Of a DNA stretch of 64,000 bases, positions 12,101-24,429 are shown one piece after another. The number at the start of each line of letters is the position of its first letter. Positions within the stretch are counted from its first letter, which is position 1. The DNA is from Trichopria drosophilae. Lineage: Eukaryota > Arthropoda > Insecta > Hymenoptera > Diapriidae. The stretch is from the NCBI GenBank assembly GCA_030407085.1, contig CM059582.1:199934001-199998000 (forward strand), in the 5' to 3' direction. The notes beneath the pieces were generated by a model. That model was given only the letters and a program-made list of their open reading frames with translations. It was not told the DNA's origin and did no database searches. Both the position numbers and the translations under genes were made by a program.

Positions 12101-14420
12101 TTTTGAAGAAAATTTGCGTTGTTTGAGATTCCAGAATCCTGAATGATCCACAACGAGTGAATCATTTCGCTAAAACTTTTGCAACAAAGTATGTTGTCTT
12201 TGTTTCATTTAGATCATCTTAATTTCAAATTGTCACTTTCTTTTGTGTTCTCTTCTGTAGTACAATACGTATCAGGTTACGAGATATTAACTATCAAGTT
12301 GTATGTTAAAACGATTTTAGAATTTACGAAACGTGTAAAAATATTTGAATCAAATCTTTCGTTGTATTAGTATTAAACGTAGTTAGTCGCAATTTATTTT
12401 TTATTTTCATATGTAATTTTTGTTTGTTTGTGAATTTATTATTTCTTTTTAAGGTGGTACTGAATTTTAGTATAATTCAATGTTTTACAAAATAAGTATC
12501 TTCTTGGATGAAAAATATCATTAATGAGAAGTGATAAGGCATTAATGAACACACGCGATGTCATTACAATAATTCTAAATTCATAATATAAGCATATTAT
12601 TCTAATATATTTGTAGATGTTGATTATTCGTATCTTGTTTTTTAAATTATTTACCTTAAAAATCATCTTAAAAGGGAACTAAGAAGTCCGAAATTGTTAT
12701 ATTTCATGGCAACTTTATTACCTTTATAGGTTACCATTGTTTTAAATATATTATATTATTTACTGGATAAAAAGTAACGTACAAGTAAGAAAATCTCTGA
12801 ATTTTAATTAGTAAAAGACTACTAATCAAGAAAAGAGGCTACTAAATTAAATGAATGAGTTATTGTTTTCACTAATTAATTTGTTTCATTTAACTAATTA
12901 ATTGTAGTAATAAGATTTAAAAACCACAATTACTGATTTAAGATTAATCAAACTTCAGTAGTTTTTTTACTCTTTATCAATACTTATCCAATTAATTACT
13001 TTTCTCTCCTTCGTCACTTTTTTTAACCACTTTGATAGATACAAAGTTGATATAATAGATGATCTTTTTAAATTTATTTAAGTCAAATGAAATTTAGTAT
13101 AAACGAAATCTTTCTTTAATTTCTTTATTTGTAGTATACTTAAAAATATTAAAAATTAATTTTTTTTTCTTTGCATTCTTGTGATTTTCATGTTTATTCA
13201 GCTGAAATATGAGATCACAGATAAAGTTATGTTAATTTCCGCAAAAAATACGAATTAGTATAATTCATGGAATATTCGGTTGGTTAGTAAGCTCAGATGT
13301 TTGCACATTTGCCAAAATTGTGATTCATGTGATAGTCATACTAGTTTACTATGTACAATTACGTTAAATCTTCCGTTTTCATTTTTCGTATTCCGTAATT
13401 TTTACTAAATAACGATAAAAACGTTAACTGTAGCTACTAAGTTGGTAGCTATTAAAAACGAATTACATTTGCTAACTTTCTTCGCTGTTATCGCAAACTA
13501 TTCATTATCATTACTAACTTTTTAATGATAACAAACTAGCTGCTACTAAATTGATTTAAAGCAGAAACTAAATCCACTTTCTATGTTTATTAATTCATGC
13601 ACTCCAAGAAATTGAGGCAGTATTTACTACATTTTGCCACCAATGTTTGTGTTTTTAGCAAATGTTTCTTTTAGGTTAGAGCTGTATTAAGTTTTGCAAT
13701 ATCTCACATTTTCTTTTGGGTGTAATTTAAAATCGTATAGAAGATATAGAAAAACGAACTTGTACACTGTTTTACATGAATTTTATTTTTTTCAGACTCA
13801 GTACTTTGATAAGAAAATCTGTTAGGGTTAAGATAACAGATAGTAATTTTATAGAACTTTTCTTTCCATCATTATTATTGTTTTTATTAGCTTTAAATTA
13901 CTAACAAAATACTACGTTAGAAATAAAACCGTTCTTTCTAACATTACTGAGGCATGTGACTAAGTGATACGAAGATTCATTATTTTCATGAGTTAGAATA
14001 CTAAGAGGAAATAATTAGAAACAGAACTGTTCCGTTACTATGAAACAATTCAAAACTGCTGACGGAATTAGCATTTATATATAAAGGGTATCCAAGAGCC
14101 TACTAATAATTTACTTTACTTCTTATTATATCAATATCTCAACTACATTAATACTTATCCTGCATGTGATATGTTTCAACCAAAAAAGTCCTAGTTATTC
14201 TGCACGAATACTAAAATGGTAGCTACTTTAATCAAGATGCAGTACATCGAACTGGTAAACAGAAAAGTGCACAAAATAATACAAAAAATATTGGTCAAAC
14301 TTCATCCCAATGTATTTTATTAACAATAAATAAAAATAACTATATTAACTAACCAAGTTTGTAAGATAAACTTACCACTTCTTATAGTTAATACTTTTAA
14401 TTAAATTGCACCTATACACA
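9101..14420. other. AT-rich non-coding DNA with CTCF-like motifs, a CRE and ACTAA/TTAGT enrichment
   Basis: No ORF here looks coding. Two GCGCCATCT motifs occur at 9534 and 9859, and a perfect TGACGTCA at 10102-10109. From about 10850 to 14100 short words such as ACTAAATT, TTAGTAA and TAGTTAC recur very often on both strands. Confidence 0.45.
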
Positions 14421-14421
14421 T

Positions 14422-15255
14422 TTAAGCCATTAATGCCCAAGAGGACAAGATTTTCGGAATATTTCTTGGTATTAAAAACCAATTCGATGAAATTGAGACA
14501 AAACATTCTCGACGTAAAATTGATTTCTCTTTCAGATTCTTCTATCAAAATTTGTCTATAATTAAAGTGTAAAAAGTTATAAACAATCATTCACAAAAAA
14601 ACGCGATTTTTTCCAACACAAACATTTTTTAATTAATATTTTCATGTCAAACAAAAAAGCTATTGGGTTAAACCCTTAAAATATCGTATTTTTAATGTCT
14701 CAGCTATAAATATTCGTAATACCATATAAAAAAATTAAACATGGCGGCTCTAAAATGGCGACTGAAGCTATTTTTTTTCTAAACATTAGCTTAGTGTACC
14801 AAATCTTTAAAAATTATCTGATCTTCACAAAACTTAGTACCCATAAATTTTTGGGATTTCCGAGTATTAATTACACCTTATTTTTTAAAAATTCAAAATG
14901 GCGGATCCAATATGGCTGCCGAAAATTAAAAATTTCATTTTATATTTATGATACTTGGTGTATACGGATTTTTGAGGTCGCTGATTACGACAATGCAGTC
15001 GTTTTTCAAGAATTTAGAATGGCGAATCCAATATGGCGGTAGGGAATTAAAAATTGGTAAATAGGGGTTTTGGGGTGTCTGATTGCGAATTATGAGTCAT
15101 TTTTAAAAAATTAAAAATGTCGGGTGCAATATGGCGGACAAAATTTAAAAACTTTTCTTGAAAATCTACATAAGGAGGTTTTTTACTTTTATTGATAGTT
15201 TTTTGGTTTATAAACATTTTAATTTTTTTCTTTTTACATTTGCTAATAAAAATAT
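14422..15255 (+). repeat. Dispersed repeat, copy 1 (partner at 46200-47230)
   Basis: It begins TTAAGCCATTAATGCCCAAG and matches 46200 onward through several blocks (for example ATTTCTTGGTATTAAAAACC, TTCAGATTCTTCT and TGGCGACTGAAG). After about 14735 it carries ATGGCGGATCC foldback units spaced roughly 120-130 bases apart. The ORF 14755-15042 arises from these repeats and reads a repeated MADPIW-like phrase; I do not regard it as a gene. Confidence 0.65.
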
Positions 15256-18200
15256 TCAGTCAAAGTAATACTTATCGGTACAAGAAATGAAAAAAAGAGT
15301 AGTTTGAAGGATAGTAAGTAATGCTATCTAGACAATTTTGAATAAAATAAAACGCATTTTCGCAACAGTTCTAATTCTCGGCGTTAGGGGGATGTTTTCT
15401 TTTAAATATTAAACCCAAAAAATGACTGAATACACATTTTTACATATAAGACGAACGTGATTTACTGTCCTAGATGTGAATTGACGTCCTATGTACGTTT
15501 ATTTACTTAATTATTTATTTATTCACCCATTGTATCATATAGGATCGACAAATATCAAGAAAATGTATTAACTAAAATTTCGTTGATATATTCGCTACTT
15601 TTTGTAGCTAGGATAACCAGTTCGAACTGCTTGAAACTAACTTTTATCTGTGCAGCTATATTAGTTAATTGCATATAATCATAATCTTCAGTGTATTTTG
15701 TATCATTGCGATAGGGACCATTTTCCGAATATAGACCCCTCATAGTTTTTACGTATGTAAATTAATGGTAGTTTTGAGACACCTAGTATACTCGAAGGAA
15801 CCAGGAAAGCACGTGCCACTAAGTTTTTCTTTACGGACCACTTTTTTGAGCCACATAAATCTGCCCGGAACCCGACGAGGGGCAGAGAAAACTAATTACA
15901 GCCATTCTTAATTTTACCCCCGGGAACATTCATCATCATAAAACAAAACAATTTCTCGGAGTTCTTACGTTTTTCCATTTCTACCCCAAAAGGAAACCGA
16001 TTTTGAACATAACTCTACAATTATTTTGATATACATTTATTTCATGACGTTTATTTCTAATATTGAACGAAGAATTTAGCTGCAATTTGACTATTATGCT
16101 AAAATGAATATAAAGTAATGTATACAAAGTAAGCAAAATGATTATTAAATTATTATCATTTTCATTAGCAACTAAACTCTTCTAATTCGAAAGCTGATTT
16201 TGTAATTTACTTTTGTAATTACTTAAATTAAGTACATTTCAAATTTTGTAAATTTTATTTTTGTTAATATAAACTACTGGTTCAGACTGCAGAAATTAAC
16301 TACTAAGTACTCCACTAAATCGATCAGAAGAACATGTAAATGTTACTTTCATTACTTCAGAAAAAATTGTTGAATTATGCCTTATCAGCAAAATCATCCT
16401 CCTCGAAATTTCATATTTGCTTTTCCGAACAAGATGCAGTTCTGCAAATCTCGAAACGCACATATAAGATTTCGCAACAAAGCCGAATTGGCCGGGCAAC
16501 AACGTTAAGGACACTTGATACAGCAGGGATTCTATTTTCAAATAGAAATTTCCCTTGGAGCTTTTGTTCTCGTGCGACGAACTCGAGCAAAAATAAGTCG
16601 CTGCGTTTAAGAGATTTATTAAGTAGTAACGAGTATCGAGATATCAAAACTGTATTCGATTTAATGAATGATTAGTCGCTAATTAAAATTGACAATAATA
16701 GTTGAGGGTAATTTTATAAACAATCGAAGACTTCATTACCTGTTCAATTCTTTGAAATTTAATTCATTGATAGTTTTTACTGATTCATATCTGTAATTTA
16801 CTTTTTATAACGCCGCCATACTATGGTTCTTAGTTGCTTTGCTGATTTATGTAAGTAATCGACATATTTAATTGTAGATATTAAAAAATCATTATGTTGT
16901 AATCGTGCATTATACGTTAGAAACAGTAAATTCTTAGGCATTTCTTATCTTAAGAATCACGTATTATAAATTACTAAAGACGACACTAACGAGTTAACTC
17001 CTGATGTGTGGACTGAACTTTAGGAAAAATACTTTCTAATGTTCATGAAATTAAAACAGGTTTTTATTATTTACTAATCTGATTGTCTAGTTAGTAAGAA
17101 TTAATTGATAAATGAGGAGCAATGGCGTGATTCCAAAAACTAGTCAATTTTGACTTACGTTTAAATTTTGAATACTTGAGAAACTAAAAAATATATTTAT
17201 TTGTATTTATTAATAAATTAAGACAATTTTAGTACTTGTCTTCCCACAAGACGTTCTTCTCTTTTTAATAAGTCACTTGATCATTTATTAAGTAAAATTT
17301 GGATCTAATAAGCAAAATAGTACAAAGCTAAAGAAAAACTTTCAGCTGTCAAAATAGCTTTCTCAAAATCATTTACAAAAACCAAATTAAAATTTAAGAC
17401 ATGAATTGAGGTTACACTTAAACCGAAGGTTAGTAATGTTTCAAATTAACAATACGAGTCTAAACGTTTATTAAAAACTGATCTTGCAGTTTTCAAATTC
17501 TCATTCGATGACTTGACCGGAACTTCGGATGCCAGCTTAGAAATTATCTCGAATTTCTTTACAGGAAATACGTTTCAAAATTTTGGTGGCGTTTATTCAA
17601 TTTTGGCTTTGTATCAAGTGTTACTAAACTCAGATAAGCAAACAAGAAAGAGTAAATATTACCAAAAATACTTGGCTTTCTACCAATCAAAAATACCTTT
17701 ATCTTCATTTAGCGTCCTTGATCTCTCTATCCGATACTAAGATGACCAAGTTTCTTTTTCATAAAATCAGTTGGAGTATGTTAACAAATTTTTTGGTAAA
17801 TATTTCCATCCTTGCTATATTTGTCTTGGAAAAACACTTGTAATGGTTTCTACCAGGAGGAAATTAAATGAATGTAAAGAAGTTGGAAACTTAATCCGGT
17901 TCCGGTTGTCGAATTTCAAAATACGTATCTATTTCTTTAAAGATTATTTTATGGAGTATTAAAAACCGAACACCGAAACAAACGAATTTTTAATAAAAAA
18001 ACAAATATCCGAACGTGGTTTGGATTTCACGATTTGAAAATATTTGATTTTGTACTTAATAAGGTAAAAATGAACTAAGGTGAAATAAACTCACCATCGT
18101 AATACTGTTTGCATCTTTTTCATTTATTTCTCAGTTTATTTTTTATAATTGAGATAAATCTTTTCAATATTAATTTCCAAAATAAAATTAAAGTCTCAAA

Positions 18201-18377
18201 TACTTTTATTCACGTAACTTTATTATCAGAAAATTAATTAAATAATAATTCAATTTTTACAAATAATTAGTAGCTAATAAAAAATGTCTCATGGCAGTTT
18301 TTTTATGACCTGAAATTTTGAACAAAATTACAGAAAGTCATAACATTTCAAACAATCGCTTTCCTTTTGTCGATGTG
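15256..18377. other. AT-rich DNA; ambiguous overlapping ORFs at 16296-16675
   Basis: Mostly featureless. A slightly G+C-richer patch lies at 15790-15960. At 16296-16675 ORFs of 111 codons (plus) and 81 and 78 codons (minus) overlap. None has a recognisable domain, a promoter or a splice signal I would trust. Confidence 0.4.
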
Positions 18378-18417
18378 TACGCCTTTTGATTTGTCGGTTT
18401 TTCAACCCGCACCCGGG
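18378..18417. repeat. Fragment of the CCGACA palindromic repeat (right end)
   Basis: It contains TTTGTCGGTTTTTCAACCCG followed by CACCC, matching the right terminus of the fuller copies at 23983-24376 and 63679-64000. Only the terminal part is present. Confidence 0.6.
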
Positions 18418-18424
18418 TGTTTTC

Positions 18425-18930
18425 ATGATCGCTGATTACGAATTAGCTCACAGATTTTTTAGATTCAAAATGACCGATCCAAAATGGCGGATTAAAATGT
18501 GAAAAAGTTATTCCCTTCACAGCAAAATTGGCTACTTGGAGGTTTTTGATTTCGCTGATTATGAATTTGGATACTAGTATTCAAAATTCTAAATAGCGAA
18601 TCCGGTGTGGCAAACAATAATGTGAAAAGTGATTCAATTGCGACAAAATTGGATTTTTGGACGCTTTCGAAATCGTTGATTACAAATGTAACCTCAAACG
18701 CTCAAAGGCCTAGTGTTGCTGTAATCCAATATAACTTTCTCGCATTTTGGTTCGCCATTTTGAATTTTAATAATCTGTGAGCAGATTCATTATCAGCGAC
18801 CCCGAAAACCTCCCAAAGACCCAATGTTGCTGTGATACATTAACTTTTTCAAGTTTTGGTTCGCCATTTTGAATTTCGAAAACCTCTGAACATATTCGTA
18901 TTCCGCGACCTCGATGCCCCGGTATAGACA
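18425..18930. repeat. ATGGCGGATCC-family foldback element
   Basis: The left part carries AAAATGGCGGATTAAAATG-type units followed by GGAGGTTTTTGATTTCGCTG. The right part carries the reverse form (GTTCGCCATTTTGAATTT, GCGACCCCGAAAACCTCC). The symmetry centre is near 18680, with sub-units about 120 bases apart. Non-coding. Confidence 0.6.
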
Positions 18931-20730
18931 TTTTTAGCCATATATCTACAGTTCTTTTATAATATATGCTTTTATTGTACAAAAAACAGGCTTTTTACTT
19001 TATCTTTTTTTTTTAGAAATAATATACTAAGTAATTGATGTGAATTTCGCATTGTATTATGTTTAGTAACATGCATAAAAAAACTGCATGAAGATTTATG
19101 TTTCGGAAAGCGTTAACTTTTCAAAAATTAAAATAAATAATTCAAAGCTGGCAAGAATGTAAAAGGTCAATTATTGATTGATATAAAAATCGGTTACTGT
19201 GACATTTGTGTCGATCAAATTACGAATCGAATAATACGTTGTCAAAATTCACATTGCCGGATCCTAGATGTCAGTCCGATCATAATATTATTTGTTTTTG
19301 ACCAAAGTAGACAAAGGATAATTGCACTGTGCTTTCTCCCGTCCTCTTAAAATCTTTTTTTTAGCTTTATTTATAGTAGAAATACTTTGCAAACTTTGAA
19401 TATTATATACTAATATTATTATTAAACTACATAACTCTCTAACTATTGCTCTTAAACTATTTGTATGCTTCATATTAAATTTTCTAATATTCATTTTTTA
19501 AGTAGCAGCGTTTTTTATGTTTTTTTCAATTAATTTTCAGCTGTTTATGAAATATTTGAATTTAATTCGAAAATATAACGATACGATAATTGTATTGTTT
19601 TTAATAAATAAGACAACGAAGATACCTCTCTTTAATACAAAAAGAAATATTTAAAAAACTTATTTATTATCATTTAAAGACAGGGAAGTAGAGCGTAATA
19701 CGTATCACAATTTTTTTATTTTCCATTATTTTCTATTATTGTTTTTTGATTTCAAAATTTTAAAGTTCTAATATACTCATTTTTATTTACAAAGAATATT
19801 TGAAAATTAATAGAATTTAAATCAAATCCTTTTTTCTGTTAGATATTTCTTTGTTGTTTCATATCAAGGCAGCAGTATATTGTTTGGATTTTGTTTGAAA
19901 AAACTTAACTGCCAATAAAAATAAAACAAATGGTTTCTACCTACACCACAACTTGTCAAAACCAATATCTGTAGTTTTTGGTCATATTAATCTTGATTGT
20001 AAGTAAATCGATAATTTTTACACATTTTGCATATTTTTTCCATAAACACACCTTGTTTTCTTTCTCTCCAATTTTCCTACTAAGTAGTCCTTATTCCCTT
20101 CCTTTTATATAAAAGTAAAAGTCGCAGGACTGTGATAAGTTAGTTAACTACAGTTTAGGTTTGGTTTAGGTTAAGTTTAGTTATTTATCTTTCTTTTATG
20201 CATATTATTATGCGATACTTTTATTCAGTCTTTAATTAAGTCAAACGAATATTTGTAAAGTCTTCACAAATCGTGTTTTCATGATTTTGTTTCTCTAAAC
20301 GACAATATTATAGACAATTTGACAATTGGGGCTGGTAATTGAACTACGAACTCATATGCTTAATATTCCGGCATTACTTTAGATACGAAACTCGAGATGT
20401 CCAAAATTTGATTTAAATCTGATCAAAACAGGAGCACCTTTTGATAGGATTCTTTTTCATGTCATTTAGATCTAAAATGGACCAAATTTTAGTTAACTTT
20501 TATGTCAGATTTGCCTTAGGCAACTGGCACACCCTTAGAAAAGTCCACTGACCGATCGCTCAAAGTTGCCGGATTGAAATAAATTCAGATTGATGTATTG
20601 TGTTATTTAGAACAAAAAGCCTATATGATATTTTTTCTATTTTTATATTTTATATTTTCACTTTAAAACTCTACAAATAAAAACATTTAAATGGATTAAT
20701 GGTAGCATATGTTAATTATCTTTGCAATTG
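18931..20730. other. AT-rich DNA without detectable features
   Basis: Only chance-length ORFs (for example 19288-19494 minus) in low-complexity AT sequence. Confidence 0.5.
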
Positions 20731-20737
20731 ACACCAA

Positions 20738-20796
20738 TAAGAAGCGCGGCTAGGGGTAAGATTGTTACCAGGGTTCGATTCCACCTGGTGGCGATT
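20738..20796 (+). repeat. tRNA-like (pol III) remnant, possibly a SINE head
   Basis: GGCTAGGGGTAAG resembles an A box. GGTTCGATTCC is a perfect B box about 30 bases later, and a T-run follows at 20793. The T-arm does not pair as in a true tRNA, and no seven-pair acceptor stem can be formed, so this is not called as a tRNA gene. A tRNA-derived SINE or decayed tRNA fits better. Confidence 0.4.
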
Positions 20797-21190
20797 TTTT
20801 TTATTTATGGTTTTTAACACAAAAAATGATAATGTTAATTTGATCAATTTTTAGTTGAAAACTCGCCCAACTTTGATCCTGGTCTCATAATCAGGACCTC
20901 AATTAGATCGTTTTTAGATTTGACCGAATTTGATCATCTCTTTTTTCCTCGGGATACTAATTCTTATTATTCCTATCTGAAGAGAATACACTTCTTAGTA
21001 TAGAATTATGAAATACACAGAATAAGATGTCAGAGTTTTCTTTAGCATGTTTTTTAAATTTGTCAGTACTTCAGGAAAAGTGTGGATAAAAATGTTTAAT
21101 TGGTGCAAAAATGTTAAAAGAATAGTAAGTTCCAATTCAATTAAAAAAAAATTATGTTCAACTCTGTAACACCGAAGCACTTACAAAGTT

Positions 21191-21556
21191 ATGTTTGGCA
21201 AACAAGATAAATCCAGTGGTCCCACGACAACGGATCGTCGCAATGCGAAAACGAAAACAATTAAAGAAGTAGATTACAGCTGGCTCCCGTGTTTTGTGTT
21301 ACACGACTCTGAAGCTGGTGCACGAGGTCAGTTTATACAACAGTGCCAAGGAGTTATTTGCTCAAGGGTACGTCTCGTTCTACCTGTTTACGTAACAATC
21401 GACCTCCCTTTCTTTTTATCTCACTTGGGTATTCGATTGCTTCTCATCGACCATCAATTGCATTTCGTTACATTGTATTTCATACAATTTTCGATCATCA
21501 CTGTTCATTTGCAGAATTTTCAAAATGCCTCATCGATTACTTTAGAACCCCCTTAA
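21191..21556 (+). CDS. Candidate exon pair with a 147-base intron, unrecognised
   Basis: A G+C-richer stretch opens with ATG at 21191 and stays open for 121 codons. Inside it a donor GTACGT at 21368 and an acceptor TTCATTTGCAG ending at 21514 define a 147-base intron. Splicing keeps the frame and gives a 72-residue peptide starting MFGKQDKSSGPTTTDRRN and ending NASSITLEPP. The intron length is a multiple of three without stops, so spliced and unspliced forms both read through. Oddly, the +1 frame over 21282-21367 also looks protein-like (LKLVHEVSLYNSAKELFAQG) and is preceded by an AG acceptor, so the true frame is uncertain. No family is recognised. It may be a small gene, an exon of a larger plus-strand gene, or a pseudogene with a frameshift. 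Confidence 0.25.
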   Translation: MFGKQDKSSGPTTTDRRNAKTKTIKEVDYSWLPCFVLHDSEAGARGQFIQQCQGVICSRVRLVLPVYVTIDLPFFLSHLGIRLLLIDHQLHFVTLYFIQFSIITVHLQNFQNASSITLEPP

Positions 21557-21639
21557 AAGATTTTCGACATATTTTTCAAAAAAGGGACTCTTTTGTAATT
21601 TGATGAGAAGAGCCTTTTTTCTTAAGTAAATTTTGTAAG

Positions 21640-21930
21640 GTGTGTTCTCCGGATGTTAGACATTCACATTCTCGTCTGATTTTCACGCGACTGAAATAAG
21701 ATTTGATTCTGAGTCACCATTCTCTCTAACTGGTTTCAAGCGCAAGCGCTTTTCTGAGTCGGTGTCAGTGGCCAAACGGCTCGACGGGGATTCCCCAACG
21801 TCCGGTTGACCGATTGATACGTACCGCTCGTCCAAGCGTGAAATCGCTGTCTTTGAACTTTCTGAACAAAGATTTTCTTTACGGATGAATAGCGCGAAAA
21901 TTCGCGCGCCGACGATATTCTTCCCAAAAA
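21640..21930. promoter_or_regulatory. G+C-rich island with perfect kappaB and paired E2F-like sites
   Basis: GGGGATTCCCC at 21786-21796 is a perfect kappaB palindrome, of the kind bound by Rel proteins such as Dorsal, Dif or Relish. GCGCGAAA at 21892-21899 (TTTCGCGC on the other strand) and ATTCGCGC at 21900-21907 form back-to-back E2F-like sites. ORFs on both strands (for example 21736-21927 minus) have no ATG start or splice support. The region looks like promoter or enhancer DNA; its target gene is unknown. Confidence 0.35.
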
Positions 21931-22079
21931 TGAAAAACTTTTGACAACTATTTTCGGTTTCCCATCATTGATATTTTACACTTCTCGAAATTGCTCAATA
22001 ACTAAAATGAAACCTTATATTTTGGGTTCTTTTGGAATATCTTCATTGAGTATTTATCTACCACTGCACAACAATATGA

Positions 22080-23090
22080 CAGAATTCAAGTAAAACTGAC
22101 CGCAACGACCGCCAAGCCAATTACGACGCCTTCCAGTCATTAATCTCCAAATATCCTTGTTGAAGCAGCTCTAATGTAATCTAAAACCCTTCAACGATGT
22201 GTGAATACTGGTAGATTAACTCTCCAAGAATTGTCCGAATTCAAGGAATATTTGTTTGATGGAAGTACTTGGTCCCCTTCTACGCTCTACAGATGGTAAC
22301 TAATCAGAAATGTAGGATCGAACCCTTGTATGCGAACTTACTAAGCTGTATCTTCCTAGTGGATAAGTAAAGTATCTGATTGGTACGGGAGTAATCATGT
22401 TTGAGAAATGACCAATCGCCAGTGGGGATTTTAAACCAATGTTTATATTGAGAGCAAACGATTCCTTTTACCTGACCTTTAGTCTCATAAAGACTAAAAC
22501 GAGTCAGTATGGATGTTCTGAGTGATTAGTTGGTACTTTTTCTGATCATCCATGGAGTTATCAATTTGGCATCGTAAAAACCATCATGGGATCGGTTCCA
22601 GATAGGACTTATTACAGTTTCTCACCTCAGCGACGAGGGGAACCTAAAGGTGTCGACTAAAAGCCATAGACCCTTCTTAGAACTTTTACTTCACACCAGT
22701 GGCTATTATGTTTAACATTGTTACCGTACCATTATCCAACATGACCGAAGCATACAGTAAAACCAACATAACCTTACCTGATTTACGAGTCAATTTTGAT
22801 AACCCGCTGAGAAATCTCGAATCTTCCCTGCAGGAGTCGTGTGCTAAAGTCTCGATTTGCGCCTTTGAAACATACCCGCATTGGTTACCCTCCGTATTTA
22901 AAGCAAAAAATTGCGGCATTCGATTCTGTTGATTGATCCGAAATCGAGGTTTAACGAGAAATATGTCGTTATTTTGAAACGGAAGGAATTGGTACGTTTC
23001 CGAATTACATTTTTGGGATAGTTGGTATCCCGGGGGTAAACATATGTACATTCTCTGTTCCCTTCAGGTGGCTTCAACGTATTTAATTTC
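22080..23090. pseudogene. G+C-richer degenerate stretch, possible decayed coding DNA
   Basis: Composition here is unlike the flanks, and reading frames are moderately long but broken on both strands. On plus, a frame from 22699 to 22932 reads through FDNPLRNLESSLQESC and AFETYPHWLPSVF. On minus, 23051-22686 reads 121 codons with a possible donor (CAG/GTAAGG near 22780). Neither shows a domain I know. The pattern of short open stretches in shifting frames suggests an old insertion or retro-element or viral relic, but this is only inference. A tRNA-like B box (GGGTTCGATCC, minus strand) lies near 22320. Confidence 0.25.
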
Positions 23091-23982
23091 ACCTTGATGC
23101 TTTGCGGTTTTTGATTTTTTTTAAATTGTGCATAGAGTTCCTATTTTCCGCAAAAATATATACAAAACAATAGATTCCCATTGAATTTGAATATCAGACC
23201 GTGAGGAACATCGCCTATTTTGGTGCCATAATGTACTAGTTTCGTTTATAAGTAGTTTTAATTTTAGTTTTCAGTGAACCTGTTTATAAAATCTTATTTG
23301 GGAATCGCTAGAGTAGCAGATTAAGAATCTGATTTTGTTTTAAGAAGTGTTTATAGTCTCCAATCGTACAATGCAAAGTGATTTCCGGTATTCATTAAAC
23401 ACATAATTAGGTACAAAATAAACGAACCAAATTATAATATTATTTTAATATCAAATGAATTGTGATAACAATGTGTTTTTCGTTGTAATTTTCAGCAACT
23501 GGTAATGTTCAGTGGCATTGTTTATGTTTACTTCGGATATGTTTTCGCTTTTTTTAATGCAATTGTTTACACCTTTCGTTTTTGCATCAATAACCTATTT
23601 TATGACACATTGTCATTCCAAAATAATTTCGAGACGATTTACAACAAACCGATGTTAAACTGTTGAAAAATTTGAAACTATGAACAGAATAGGTTATGTC
23701 AGGTTTATTTCCGAATATATCCGAAGATACTCGAATCGACAATGTGTTACGATTTCAAGTGTTTCAACATATAAAATCTCAAATTAGCCAAAAGGTCTTA
23801 AATACAGCCACTTTTATCTTCTCCATTATATGTCTCAGTTTTTAAGGCAAAAATATGTCTCATTTATGATCGATAAACAGAAAGAATGTCTCGAATTTGG
23901 AGATAAAGATATAGTGAGACGTTTAATCTAAAAGACATATTAGAAACATTTAATGTCTTAAAATGAGACGTTTAACAAGTTA
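23091..23982. other. AT-rich DNA ending in short GAGACGTTTAA repeats
   Basis: No gene seen. At 23770-23960 short words TGTCTCATTTAT and GAGACGTTTAA recur in both orientations immediately before the CCGACA element. Confidence 0.4.
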
Positions 23983-24376
23983 CGGGTCGAAAAACCGACA
24001 AATGGAAAAGCCGACAGGTCAAAAAGCCGACAGTCATAAAGCCGACAGGTAAATAAACCGACAGTCATAAAGCCGACAGCCGAAAAACGAACAAATCAAA
24101 AGACCGACAGGTCAAAAAACCGACGCTTCAAAAAATTACTGTTCGCTTGTCGATATGCCTAATTTTTATGTGTCGGCTTTTGGACTATCGGTATTTCGAC
24201 TTCGGCTATTCCATTTGTCGGTTTTTTGACTTGTCGGCTTTTTCATTTGTCGGTTTTTCGACTCGCACTCAAATAGACACATTGACAAACAGACCGTAAT
24301 TTTTTAAAGTGTTTTTTTACTATCGGCTTTTCGATATTCGGTTTTTTTTATCTGTCGGTGTTTCGACGCGCACCCG
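23983..24376. repeat. CCGACA palindromic repeat element, full copy
   Basis: It starts GGGTCGAAAAACCGACAAA, then carries a run of about ten 14-15-base units of the type AAAAAGCCGACAGT. A short core (CTGTTCGCTTGTCG) follows, then the complementary units (TGTCGGCTTTTTG). It ends TTTCGACGCGCACCCG. The two halves are imperfect reverse complements, giving a long hairpin. No protein is encoded. Other copies are at 18378-18417, 36720-36875 and 63679-64000. Confidence 0.75.
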
Positions 24377-24429
24377 TTTAGAGATGCAAGTTTTTGCAGT
24401 GCAGATGTTTTCGAAATTATTTATTATAG

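Noticed and set aside
14755..15042. 95-codon ORF with repeated MADPIW-like phrases
   Set aside because: It is produced by tandem ATGGCGGATCC repeat units that occur many times in the window in both orientations.
16296..16675. Overlapping plus and minus ORFs of 78-111 codons
   Set aside because: Frames on both strands are equally open and none matches a known motif; more likely compositional.
23983..24376. A CRISPR-like array because of regular short repeats
   Set aside because: The 14-15-base units have no unique spacers and form the two arms of a palindrome, in clearly eukaryotic DNA.
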